A stretch of DNA of 10,003 bases from Phyllobacteriaceae bacterium (lineage in GTDB: Bacteria; Pseudomonadota; Alphaproteobacteria; Rhizobiales; Ancalomicrobiaceae), in the NCBI GenBank assembly GCA_012517025.1, contig JAAYVT010000151.1, positions 1 to 10,003 of the forward strand, in the 5' to 3' direction. Shown one piece after another: positions 1-6,722 of this stretch. Below the pieces are notes generated by a model that was given only the letters and a program-made list of their open reading frames with translations, was not told where the DNA came from and did not search any database. The translations under genes and the position numbers were made by a program. Numbering within the stretch: the stretch's first letter is position 1; each line of letters opens with the position of its first letter.

Positions 1-633
1 GTCGTCGGGGTCGTCACCGTGTCGGTCGACATCACCCGTCACAAGGAGCACGAGCGCGAGATGCGCGACCTGCTCCGCGAACTGACCCACCGCTCCAAGA
101 ATCTCCTCGCGGTCGTCCAGGGCATCGCCCGCCGAAGCGGCGACGGTCGGACGGGGGAAAAAGAATTCCTCGCCGTCTTCGACGGCCGCCTGCAGGCGCT
201 GTCGCGGGTCCACGAAATCCTGGTCGAGGAAACCTGGCGCGGAGTGGGTTTGCGCGATCTGATCGAGCGCGAGCGTCTGTCCTGCCGGACCGGCGATCTC
301 GATTCCTTCGCCGTCGAAGTCCCGGACCGTCGCTTGTCGCCGGAGGCGGCGCAGAACTTCGCCCTCGCGTTGCACGAACTCTTCGTCGACGCGCGCGGCG
401 TCGCGGAGTTCACCGGCCCGACCGAGATCGTCTGGCGCGAGAGCGACGGGCGGTTCGTCTTCACCTGGGAGCGATCGGGCCCTCCCGGCGGCGTCGCGAA
501 GGATCGGTTCGGACGGGTCGTGCTCGAGCGCCACTTGCCGCGCTCGGTCGGCGGCGTCGCCGCCTTGACGACCGACGAGACGTCGACCCGCTATCGCCTC
601 GAAGCCCCGCTGGCGGCGCTGGATCCGACCTGA
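1..633 (+). CDS. HWE/HisKA_2-like sensor histidine kinase, C-terminal part (5' end outside window)
   Basis: The reading frame is open from base 1, so the start lies upstream; the GTG at 19 falls inside the end of a PAS/PAC domain (VSVDITRHKEHE) and is not a credible start. The visible part has a dimerisation/phospho-acceptor helix with the H-box ELTHRSKNLLAVVQ (His codon 88-90), then an HWE-type ATPase domain. The family normally has HELxxNA in its N-box; here it reads HELFVDA, so the N-box Asn is Asp (codon 388-390). The G1 region carries WERSGPP instead of the usual WxE-type motif, and the GFG of the last ATP-lid motif is RFG. HWE kinases typically feed the alphaproteobacterial general stress response through PhyR or single-domain regulators. 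This one keeps its His but may bind ATP poorly. The family call is firm; catalytic competence is doubtful. Confidence 0.82.
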   Translation, partial: VVGVVTVSVDITRHKEHEREMRDLLRELTHRSKNLLAVVQGIARRSGDGRTGEKEFLAVFDGRLQALSRVHEILVEETWRGVGLRDLIERERLSCRTGDLDSFAVEVPDRRLSPEAAQNFALALHELFVDARGVAEFTGPTEIVWRESDGRFVFTWERSGPPGGVAKDRFGRVVLERHLPRSVGGVAALTTDETSTRYRLEAPLAALDPT

Positions 634-806
634 TCCGCCGCGTGCGCCGTGGCCCACCGGCCGCGCGTCGGCGACGGACAACCGCCGAGGGCCCCCCGCG
701 ACCGGAGACGAAACGGGTGGACGGCTCGACCACCCCACACTCCGGCGCTCCCCGAACCCCTCGCCTCGAAATCCCAGCCCAGTGATTGCCGAGCCCTCCG
801 AATGCG

Positions 807-845
807 CGAAACCCACGCGTCCCCGAAGGCGGCGCGTGGGTTTCG
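807..845. terminator. Perfect 13-bp hairpin between convergent genes
   Basis: Bases 807-819 (CGAAACCCACGCG) pair perfectly with 833-845 around a 13-base loop. It lies between the convergent HWE kinase (+) and the DUF3309 gene (-), 41 bases past the latter's stop. The A-rich and T-rich ends of the stem fit a bidirectional terminator, although there is no long T tract outside the stem. Confidence 0.6.
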
Positions 846-886
846 GTCGCGACGCGTCGAGCCGTCGCGGAGAAGCGAGAGGGCGC

Positions 887-1045
887 TCAGATCCGTCCGG
901 TCGCGACCAGGACGATCAGCACGACCAGCAACAGGCCGAAGCCGCCGCTCGGGGCATAACCCCAGCTGCGGCTGTGCGGCCAGGCCGGCAGCGCGCCGAG
1001 CAACATCAGGACGAGAAGCACCAGGAGAACGGTCGACAGCGTCAT
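887..1045 (-). CDS. DUF3309 family small membrane protein (52 aa)
   Basis: A 52-residue protein starting MTLSTVLLVLLVLMLLGALP, followed by the family signature WPHSRSWGYAPSGG (about residues 22-35) and a second hydrophobic stretch ending VATGRI. This matches the DUF3309 pattern: a short hydrophobic helix, a WPHSRSWGYxPSGG loop, then a hydrophobic C-terminus. It probably spans the inner membrane twice; the function is unknown. The ATG is preceded by GAGGTGAC, a good ribosome binding site. The gene lies 43 bases downstream of the general-stress protein gene on the same strand, so it is probably the last gene of the run starting at 1886, under the EcfG-like promoter at 1928-1952. Confidence 0.88.
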   Translation of the reverse strand: MTLSTVLLVLLVLMLLGALPAWPHSRSWGYAPSGGFGLLLVVLIVLVATGRI

Positions 1046-1088
1046 GGAAGTCACCTCTTCGGTCGGGCGGGGTCGAGAATGGAAGGGG

Positions 1089-1598
1089 TCAGATCTTCGC
1101 GGCGAAGACGACGTCGGCGCTCGCGCCGAGGTCGGGTTTCTCGCCGGTCAGGGCCGCCACGGCGACGTCCCACCCGACGGCGAGAATGCCGCCGGAGGCG
1201 ACCCAGATTTTTCCGGACTGCGGCGTGAAGCGCATCAGCATCACCGCCGGATCGTCGCGGCCACGATCGAACCACGTCCCGACCATCGGGCTCCAAAAGC
1301 GGTCGACGTGGAGAGCCGATCGCGACGGCTCGATCCGGCCGGTCAGCGAGACCTGAATGCGGCCGTCGCGCGTCGTCACGACGAGGCGCGACGGCCCGCC
1401 CTCCCCGACTTCCGTCGCGAAGTCGCTGCCGGCGTGGACGATGAACCAGATCGCGCATTCCTCGGCCGAGGCATGCACGCTCATCGGCCGCATCGGGCGG
1501 GTGAGATCGGGGGTGCCGACCATCGCCACGCCTTCCGCGGCGATGGTCTTCCACACCAGATCGGTCGGAGCGTCGCGCAGTTCGTCGATGTCGGACAT
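1089..1598 (-). CDS. General stress protein, pyridoxamine 5'-phosphate oxidase-like flavin-binding fold
   Basis: A 169-aa protein of the 'general stress protein 26' type (split-barrel, pyridoxamine-phosphate-oxidase-like). The N-terminus carries the usual pattern: a short helix with VWKTIAAEGVAMVGT (about residues 14-28), then RPMRPMSVHASAEECAIWFI with the paired strands that form the FMN-binding barrel. The C-terminal half has FWSPMVGTWFDRGRDDPAV and ends in a strand containing KIWVAS. Family members bind flavin or related cofactors and are often stress-induced; the substrate is not known. The start is set by the strong GGGGGAG ribosome binding site just upstream. It sits 51 bases after the 78-aa membrane protein gene and 43 bases before DUF3309, consistent with one stress-induced transcript. 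Confidence 0.87.
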   Translation of the reverse strand: MSDIDELRDAPTDLVWKTIAAEGVAMVGTPDLTRPMRPMSVHASAEECAIWFIVHAGSDFATEVGEGGPSRLVVTTRDGRIQVSLTGRIEPSRSALHVDRFWSPMVGTWFDRGRDDPAVMLMRFTPQSGKIWVASGGILAVGWDVAVAALTGEKPDLGASADVVFAAKI

Positions 1599-1649
1599 GA
1601 GCTTCTCCCCCTCGATGGACGGGATCGAAGGCGCAGAAAACGATCCGGC

Positions 1650-1886
1650 TCAAGCGCGGGACGCCACGCGAACCGTGGCCTCGGCCAGGCGCCGCGCCGC
1701 GAGGATCGACGTCGGCAGCGCGACGAAGGCGCCGAGCACCGAGAGCCAGGTCACCCACGACAACGCGTTCCCGTCGACCTCGCGGGTCAACACCCAGAGC
1801 GAGCTCGCGGTCGAGAACAACCCGACCAGCGACAGGTAGATCGAAGTCGACAAAAGCCGCAGGCCGTGTCTGGCAGAGTGTGTCAT
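1650..1886 (-). CDS. Small two-helix membrane protein, function unknown (78 aa)
   Basis: I do not recognise a family. The 78 residues contain two hydrophobic stretches, roughly residues 11-33 (LRLLSTSIYLSLVGLFSTAS and on) and 41-63 (LSWVTWLSVLGAFVALPTSI), joined by a short charged loop (TREVDGN). A basic C-terminus (AARRLAEATVRVASRA) probably faces the cytoplasm. The ATG is preceded by CGGGAG at a suitable distance. The strongest support that it is real is the promoter: a perfect EcfG-type element lies 41 bases upstream, and the general stress protein and DUF3309 genes follow closely on the same strand. It therefore looks like the first gene of a stress operon. Confidence 0.7.
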   Translation of the reverse strand: MTHSARHGLRLLSTSIYLSLVGLFSTASSLWVLTREVDGNALSWVTWLSVLGAFVALPTSILAARRLAEATVRVASRA

Positions 1887-1927
1887 GGCGAACTCCCGAG
1901 CCGTCGTGGTTGCGATGTCCTCGAAAC

Positions 1928-1952
1928 AACGCCGCGCTTCGGCCTTCGTTCC
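1928..1952 (-). promoter_or_regulatory. EcfG-type general stress promoter for the 1886-887 gene run
   Basis: Read on the minus strand, GGAAC (1952-1948) is followed by 16 bases and then CGTT (1931-1928). This is an exact match to the alphaproteobacterial general-stress sigma factor consensus GGAAC-N16/17-CGTT. The -10 element is 41 bases upstream of the ATG at 1886. Confidence 0.7.
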
Positions 1953-1991
1953 ACGAATCCTTCGAGAATTTCCGTTTCGTCGCGACGCCGA

Positions 1992-2870
1992 TCAGTCCTG
2001 ATCGGATCGGACTTGCGCGTGGGCGAGCAGCGAGAACAACAGGCTGCCGCCGGCGACGTTGCCGAGGAAGGCCGCCGCGACGAAGCCGACCGCCTCGTGC
2101 AGGCTCGCCTCGCCGGTCAGCGCCAGGATCCAGGCCTCCGCCGAGCCGGCGACGACGTGGGCGAAATGGCCGACGTCGATGAGACCGGTCAGCAGCACCA
2201 CGGCGATCATCCGCTCGCCGTCGAGGCGCGACTGGATCCACACCAGCGCGGCGATCAGGAACCCGGCGGGCACCCCCGCCGCCACTGCGCCGGAGAACGA
2301 GAAGTGCAGGATCGAGCGCGACACCTCGACCATTCCCGCCTGCAACTCGTCGGAGAGCCCGCCGTGGGTGGCGCCGAGCGCGAACAGGAAGGTGCCGACC
2401 ATGTTGGCGGCGAAGACGATCGCCCACAGGCGGGCGAGGTCGCGGATGTTCTTTCGGCTCGGGTGGGTGGCGACCGGCAGCACGGCGGTGATCGTGCTCT
2501 CGGTGAAGAGCTGCATCCGCCCGAGCACCACCAGCACGAAGCCGAGCGAATAACCGAGCCCGCCGAGCAACAGCTTGGCGGCGCCGTCGATCGGCGGCTG
2601 ATGCAGCACCGCCTTGGCGATCACCGACACGCCGATGACCAGACCGGCGGTCAGACCCGACCACATCAGGGCGAGGCTGGAGCGGTTGAGTTCGGCGAGC
2701 CCGTGGCGGCGGATGATCTCGTGCGAAACGACGGCCGAGGGGATGCGGGCGCCGTCGACGGCGGCGGCCTCCTCGTCGGTCAGACGGACGATCTTCTCCT
2801 CGGCGGCGATGTGGTCGGCACGGATCGCGGCGGGACTGACGTCGCGCGGGGGAACGTCGTCGGCGGCCAT
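1992..2870 (-). CDS. Formate/nitrite transporter (FNT) family membrane protein, YfdC-like
   Basis: A 292-aa protein with a roughly 60-residue hydrophilic N-terminus and then about six membrane segments (from around residue 64 to 285). FNT-type features are LMWSGLTAGLVIGVSVIAKA (first segment), the half-helix motif MQLFTESTITAVLPV (about 119-133), LWAIVFAANMVGTFLFA (about 148-164) and GHFAHVVAGSAEAW (about 234-247). The LFTESTIT form and the long charged N-terminus resemble the YfdC subgroup more than FocA or NirC, so the substrate is uncertain. The frame is open further upstream, but the ATG at 2870 has GAGGAG close by and the upstream part does not look like protein, so I chose it. It lies 70 bases after the 68-aa gene and probably shares that gene's EcfG-like promoter. 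Confidence 0.9.
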   Translation of the reverse strand: MAADDVPPRDVSPAAIRADHIAAEEKIVRLTDEEAAAVDGARIPSAVVSHEIIRRHGLAELNRSSLALMWSGLTAGLVIGVSVIAKAVLHQPPIDGAAKLLLGGLGYSLGFVLVVLGRMQLFTESTITAVLPVATHPSRKNIRDLARLWAIVFAANMVGTFLFALGATHGGLSDELQAGMVEVSRSILHFSFSGAVAAGVPAGFLIAALVWIQSRLDGERMIAVVLLTGLIDVGHFAHVVAGSAEAWILALTGEASLHEAVGFVAAAFLGNVAGGSLLFSLLAHAQVRSDQD

Positions 2871-2940
2871 GGCGTCGGCTCCTCGGGTTCGGGGGACGAA
2901 GAGGGAGACGTCGGGATCGACGGCGGGCGAACCCGCGCCG

Positions 2941-3147
2941 TCACGACGCTCGGCGCTTTCTGCGCGAGGCGAGCAGGAGCGTGTGCTCGGCGGCGACCGG
3001 GGTCGGAAAGCGTCGACCATCGAAGGGCGCGGCCCGTCCGTCGAGCGCGAAGACCTCCCAATGTTCGCCGTGACGGATCAGCAGGGCGGCGGCCTCCCCG
3101 TCGATTTCGATCAACCGGCCGGGGCCGGTGGACACGTCGGTCGTCAT
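2941..3147 (-). CDS. Small conserved-looking hypothetical protein (68 aa)
   Basis: Starts MTTDVSTGPGRLIEIDGEAA and contains LLIRHGEHWEVFALDGR (about residues 22-38), a compact beta-rich stretch, then FPTPVAAEHTLLLASRRKR with a basic tail. I do not recognise a named family. It has no signal peptide or membrane helix, so it is probably cytoplasmic. The start is supported by GAGGAGAGG directly upstream of the ATG and by an exact EcfG-type promoter whose -10 element lies 36 bases upstream. The FNT gene follows 70 bases later on the same strand, so the two may be co-expressed under stress. Confidence 0.72.
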   Translation of the reverse strand: MTTDVSTGPGRLIEIDGEAAALLIRHGEHWEVFALDGRAAPFDGRRFPTPVAAEHTLLLASRRKRRAS

Positions 3148-3183
3148 GCCTCTCCTCGTTCGTGCATCGGCACCGAGGAGGAG

Positions 3184-3208
3184 AACGCCGCCGACGCGGT
3201 TCGGTTCC
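3184..3208 (-). promoter_or_regulatory. EcfG-type general stress promoter for the 68-aa and FNT genes
   Basis: On the minus strand GGAAC (3208-3204), a 16-base spacer, then CGTT (3187-3184). It sits in the 80-base gap between the Crp/Fnr gene and the 68-aa gene, 36 bases before the latter's ATG. Confidence 0.68.
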
Positions 3209-3227
3209 GAAGCGAGGGAGGCACCCT

Positions 3228-3962
3228 TCACGGATCGGGATAGACGCCACGCAGCACCATCTCGAAATGGCGGCGGACGGCGTGATCGCAGTCGCAAGCC
3301 GCGGCGGCGAGACGATCGCGGTCGCGCACCGTCAGGCGGCCACGGCGGGTCTCCACCACGCCCTCCGCCTTGAACCGGCCGATGACGCGGGTGGTGTAGC
3401 TCCGCCCGACCCCGAGCAGGCCGGCGAGCTGATCCTGGGTCAGGCTCAACTCGTCCGATCCGGTGCGGTCGCAGGCGGCGATCAGCCACTTGGCGGCGCG
3501 CTGTTCGATGGTGTGGCTGGCGTTGCAGGCCCCGGCCTGGAAGATCTGGGCGACGAGACAATCGGCATAGCGATTGAACAGCGCGGCGATGCGCGGCTCC
3601 CGCGTCTTCAGCGCTTCCAGTTCGGAGAGCGAGATGCGCCCGAAGCAACCGTCGAACTGCACGACCGCCAGCGCGAAGGCGGGAAGATGGCCACGGCTGA
3701 CGATGCCGCCGACCGCGCCCTCGCGGCCGATCAGGGCGGTCTCGACCTCGCGGCCGTCGTCGAAACCGACGCGATAGGACACCATCGCCCGATCGAGCGG
3801 GAAATAGGCCCATTCGACCGATTGGCCGGGCGAATGGATCACCTTGCCGACGTCGCCGTGCCAGGAGGTCAGTTTCGACGCGAGCAGCGCGCGCTCCGTC
3901 GGTCTGAGGGAATCGATCAGATTGTTGCCGGTCCGGCCGTCGCGATCGACGAGATTCGCCAT
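3228..3962 (-). CDS. Crp/Fnr family transcriptional regulator
   Basis: A 244-aa protein with a cyclic-nucleotide-binding-like beta-barrel (about residues 15-125; WAYFPLDRAMVSYRV, ALIGREGAVGG), a dimerisation helix (about 125-150), and a winged helix-turn-helix (about 152-215; LSLTQDQLAGLLGVGRSYTTR contains the HTH). The C-terminus CDCDHAVRRHFEMVL matches the AC-C type ending common in alphaproteobacterial members. It lacks the N-terminal cysteine cluster of Fnr, so direct oxygen sensing by an Fe-S cluster is unlikely; the ligand cannot be read from sequence. The ATG at 3962 has an excellent site (GGAGGTGAAGG). It is divergent from the response regulator at 4106, and a palindrome in the shared gap is a candidate autoregulatory operator. 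Confidence 0.93.
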   Translation of the reverse strand: MANLVDRDGRTGNNLIDSLRPTERALLASKLTSWHGDVGKVIHSPGQSVEWAYFPLDRAMVSYRVGFDDGREVETALIGREGAVGGIVSRGHLPAFALAVVQFDGCFGRISLSELEALKTREPRIAALFNRYADCLVAQIFQAGACNASHTIEQRAAKWLIAACDRTGSDELSLTQDQLAGLLGVGRSYTTRVIGRFKAEGVVETRRGRLTVRDRDRLAAAACDCDHAVRRHFEMVLRGVYPDP

Positions 3963-4003
3963 CCTTCACCTCCGGTCAGGGTGCGACGACGATCGCGGCT
4001 CGA

Positions 4004-4021
4004 ATGTTCAACAGTGAACAT
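4004..4021. promoter_or_regulatory. Palindrome ATGTTCA-N4-TGAACAT, candidate Crp/Fnr-type operator
   Basis: Two 7-base half-sites in perfect inverted repeat, separated by ACAG. The geometry (N4 gap) is like an FNR box (TTGAT-N4-ATCAA), but the half-site differs. It lies 41 bases upstream of the Crp/Fnr gene start and 84 bases upstream of the response regulator start, so it could control both. Confidence 0.5.
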
Positions 4022-4105
4022 ACCGAACCGTGCGATTGAGCTAACGTCGCAGCCTCGCTCGAGGAATCTCTCGAGGAAGAAACCCGTTCGCGGCGAGGCA
4101 GTTCC

Positions 4106-4474
4106 ATGTCCGGTTCCGTTCGTGTCCTCGTGGTCGAGGATCAGCCGCTGATCGCGATGGATCTCGAGGACCTTCTGGTGTCGCGCGGATACGCGGTGCT
4201 CGGGCCGAAGGCGACGGTCGCCGAGGCGCTCGACTGCTTGGCGCGGGTGACGCCGGAGGCGGCGTTGCTCGACATCGACCTCGCCGGGGAGACCTCTTTC
4301 GCCGTCGCCTCCGAGCTCGGGCGACGCGGCGTGCCCTTCGTCTTCGCCACCGGAACCGCCGGCGCGGACGCCCGCATTCCCGACGATCTCCTCGACACCC
4401 CTGTCATCCAGAAACCGTGGAACGTAGACGACGTGTTGTCGTTCCTGCGCGAACACGCTCTCCCCGACCGATGA
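4106..4474 (+). CDS. Single-domain response regulator, FAT GUY-like
   Basis: A 122-aa receiver domain with no output domain. Visible receiver residues are the acidic pair Glu11-Asp12 (VVEDQP), the phospho-acceptor Asp56 (ALLDIDL), Thr82 and the conserved Lys103 (IQKPW). The segment VPFVFATGTAG (about residues 76-86) matches the start of the FATG[UY] motif of the FAT GUY family, though the last two motif residues are replaced by T-A. In Sphingomonas a FAT GUY member (SdrG) works with HWE kinases in the general stress response, so a similar phosphorelay role is plausible. The start has a GAGGCAG site upstream. It is divergent from the Crp/Fnr gene and precedes the PYP operon by 162 bases, too far to assume one transcript. 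Confidence 0.9.
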   Translation: MSGSVRVLVVEDQPLIAMDLEDLLVSRGYAVLGPKATVAEALDCLARVTPEAALLDIDLAGETSFAVASELGRRGVPFVFATGTAGADARIPDDLLDTPVIQKPWNVDDVLSFLREHALPDR

Positions 4475-4484
4475 GCAGACGTTT

Positions 4485-4500
4485 TCGTACCAAAGTACGA
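4485..4500. terminator. Short hairpin after the response regulator gene
   Basis: TCGTAC (4485-4490) and GTACGA (4495-4500) form a 6-bp stem with a CAAA loop, preceded by TTTT and followed by TTATT. It begins 11 bases after the response regulator stop. The stem is short, so this is a weak terminator or possibly an operator. Confidence 0.35.
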
Positions 4501-4505
4501 TTATT

Positions 4506-4525
4506 AGTCATGACTCATTCGTCAT
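4506..4525. promoter_or_regulatory. Overlapping inverted repeats in the AT-rich leader of the PYP operon
   Basis: A 10-base palindrome AGTCATGACT (4506-4515) overlaps the inverted repeat ATGAC-N6-GTCAT (4510-4525). It lies in a stretch (4481-4580) that I count at 36% GC, far below its surroundings, about 110-130 bases before the hybrid kinase start. It is a candidate binding site for the regulator of the operon; no known consensus was recognised. Confidence 0.35.
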
Positions 4526-4636
4526 TCCGGACAATAAACCTCGAAACTTGCATTTTCATATGTTTGTGCAATGAATTCGTCCGATCGAAAGCGTGAATTT
4601 CGAAGACGAACACGGACGGGAACACGGTAGGCATCG

Positions 4637-6712
4637 ATGCGGGTGACGGCGGAGAATCTGGCGGCCGCGCTGTTTCAGGCATCGCCCGACTGCGTGAAGA
4701 TTCTCGATCCAGACGGTCGTCTGCTCGACATGAACCCCTGCGGCCGCTCGCTGATGGAGATCCAGGACTTCGCCGGCCTGCGCGATCGACCGTGGATCTC
4801 GCTGTGGCCGGAGGAGGGGCGGGCCCGGATCGCCGCCGCGCTCGAGGATGCCCGTCTCGGCCGCGCCGGTTTCTTCGAGGCCGATTGCCCCACCGCCGCG
4901 GGCACCCCGAAACAGTGGGAAGTCTCGGTCCTGCCGATCCGCGACGGCGCCGGCGAGGTGGTGCGGATCCTGGCGACCTCTCGCGACGTGACCGAGGCGA
5001 AGCGGCGCGAGGCGCTGCTGACGCAGAAGCTCGACGAGCAACGGGCGGCGCTGATGTCGTTGATCGGCCAGCTCGACGCCGAACGCCGACGGGTCGAGGA
5101 GACCCGTTCGCAGATCTCGCACACCGAGAAGCTGCGGGTGCTCGGTCGGTTCGTCGGCTCTGTGGTGCACGACATCAACAACGTCCTGGCCTCGATGGCC
5201 GGCGCGGCGCGCCTGCTCAGACGGCGAGCCGAGGACACCCGCACGATCGACATCCTCGATCACGTCGATCAGGCGGTCGACCGCGGCGCCCGGCTGGTCC
5301 GGCAGTTGCTCGATTTTTCGCGCAGCGGCGAGGGCGAACCCGAGCCGGTCGATCTCGCCGCCGCGCTCGCCGCCGACGGCGAGCTGCTGCGCCATCTCGT
5401 CGGCCGCGCCGTCGAGGTGACGATCGACGTGGAGGAAGGGATCTGGCCGGTGTTGATCGCGCCGGGTCGATTGCAGTCGGTGCTGTTCAATCTGGTCGCC
5501 AACGCGCGCGACGCCCTCGGTGCCGGTCCCGGCCACGTTCGGGTGGTGGCACGCAATCGCGGCTCGCTCGCCCGCGCCGCCGGCCTGCCGTCGGGCGACT
5601 GGGTCGAGATCGCGGTGATCGACGACGGACCCGGCATGCCGCCCGAGGTGGTGGCCCGGCTCGGCGAGCCGTTCTTCACCACCAAGGAGGCGGGGCGCGG
5701 CACCGGGCTCGGCGTGCCCTCCGCCTTCGATCTCGCCGAACAGGCCGGCGGGCGGGTCGAGATCGACAGCACCCTCGGCGGCGGCACCCGAATCTCGCTG
5801 CATCTGCCGCGCTCGGGAGCCGACGGGCAGCCGATCGACACGCCCGACGCCGACATCGATCCGGCGCTGCACGGCGGCGCGACGCTGCTGCTGGTCGAGA
5901 ACGAAGGGATCCTGCGCGCCCATCTCGCCGGCCTCCTGCGCGGGCTCGGCTACACCGTCGTCGAAGCCCCGGACACCGCGACGGCGGAAGCGGTCTTCGC
6001 CGCCGGCCTGAGCATCGATCTGGTGGTGAGCGATCTCCATCTCGGCGCCGAGACCGGCCTCGACGTCGCCAAGACGGCGCGGCGCGATCGCCCCGATCTG
6101 CCGATCGTGTTCATGTCCGGTACCTGGGGCATGGGCGTGCCGATCGGCGAACCGGTGCTGACGAAGCCGATCGACGAGCGCCGCCTCGCCCGCGTCGTCC
6201 TGGAACGGCTGGGCCGGGTCCCGGCTTCGCATCTGACCCGCGACGCGTTGACCACCTCCGATCGGGTGCGCGGGCGCATCCGCGACGCGCGCATCCGCGC
6301 CCTCTACGACGGCTGGCGCCGGATCGCGGGGGAGACCGGCCGGCTGCCCTCGCCGGCGGCCACCCGCGAGCTCGGCCGCGAGCTCGATCCCGTCCGCCAC
6401 CTCGTCGAGGTCTCCGGCGACGCCGAGTTTCCCGCCTTCACCTTCCGCGAGGCCGGGCCGGAGCTGACGCGGCGGCTCGGCCGCTCCCTCGCCGAAAGCC
6501 GGGTGACGACCTCCGACGAGGACGTGCTCGGCTCGCTCGGGCGGGCGTTCCGACGCGCCTCGCGCGGCATCGTCTGGTTCGACTACGTCCGCATGCGCCT
6601 CGGCGACGGACGGATCATGCTCTTCGAGCGCCTTCTCCTGCCGCTCTCCGACGACGGCGAGCGGGTGACGCATCTCCTCGGGGTGGCGCTCTTCGACGAG
6701 GTGGACGGCTGA
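4637..6712 (+). CDS. Hybrid sensor histidine kinase, PAS-HisKA-HATPase-REC-PAS_5
   Basis: A 691-aa cytoplasmic protein with no membrane segments. In order: a PAS domain (about 5-120, ending ILATSRDVTEAK), a coiled coil (about 122-165), HisKA with phospho-acceptor His178 in VVHDINNVLASMAG, and a catalytic domain with N-box Asn289 (LVANARDAL), G1 DDGPGMP (329-335), F-box PFFTTK (345-350) and G2 GRGTGLG (353-359). A receiver follows (about 414-525) with Asp465 and Lys510; its acidic pocket reads VENE, so one of the usual acids is Asn. The C-terminus (about 551-690; RALYDGWRRIAG onward) looks like a PAS_5 domain, an unusual position after a receiver. The ribosome site is weak (GGTAGG). PYP follows after 10 bases, making this the likely signalling partner of the photoreceptor. 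The kinase looks active; its output target is unknown. Confidence 0.93.
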   Translation: MRVTAENLAAALFQASPDCVKILDPDGRLLDMNPCGRSLMEIQDFAGLRDRPWISLWPEEGRARIAAALEDARLGRAGFFEADCPTAAGTPKQWEVSVLPIRDGAGEVVRILATSRDVTEAKRREALLTQKLDEQRAALMSLIGQLDAERRRVEETRSQISHTEKLRVLGRFVGSVVHDINNVLASMAGAARLLRRRAEDTRTIDILDHVDQAVDRGARLVRQLLDFSRSGEGEPEPVDLAAALAADGELLRHLVGRAVEVTIDVEEGIWPVLIAPGRLQSVLFNLVANARDALGAGPGHVRVVARNRGSLARAAGLPSGDWVEIAVIDDGPGMPPEVVARLGEPFFTTKEAGRGTGLGVPSAFDLAEQAGGRVEIDSTLGGGTRISLHLPRSGADGQPIDTPDADIDPALHGGATLLLVENEGILRAHLAGLLRGLGYTVVEAPDTATAEAVFAAGLSIDLVVSDLHLGAETGLDVAKTARRDRPDLPIVFMSGTWGMGVPIGEPVLTKPIDERRLARVVLERLGRVPASHLTRDALTTSDRVRGRIRDARIRALYDGWRRIAGETGRLPSPAATRELGRELDPVRHLVEVSGDAEFPAFTFREAGPELTRRLGRSLAESRVTTSDEDVLGSLGRAFRRASRGIVWFDYVRMRLGDGRIMLFERLLLPLSDDGERVTHLLGVALFDEVDG

Positions 6713-6722
6713 TGAGGATGAG

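Noticed and set aside
19..21. GTG as the start of the first kinase gene
   Set aside because: The frame is open through base 1 and the GTG falls within a PAC-type ending (VSVDITRHKEHE), so the real start is outside the window.
2871..3020. A 50-residue upstream extension of the FNT protein
   Set aside because: The extension is Arg/Ser/Pro-rich, overlaps the 68-aa gene, and lacks a ribosome site; the ATG at 2870 has GAGGAG.
1044..4151. A 1035-codon open frame on the plus strand
   Set aside because: It lies opposite six well-supported minus-strand genes, and its translation is low-complexity, rich in Arg, Gly, Asp and His with no domain. It is an antisense artefact of high GC.
4556..6673. A 705-codon open frame on the minus strand
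   Set aside because: It is antisense to the hybrid kinase, whose domains and catalytic motifs are unambiguous; its own translation has no recognisable fold.
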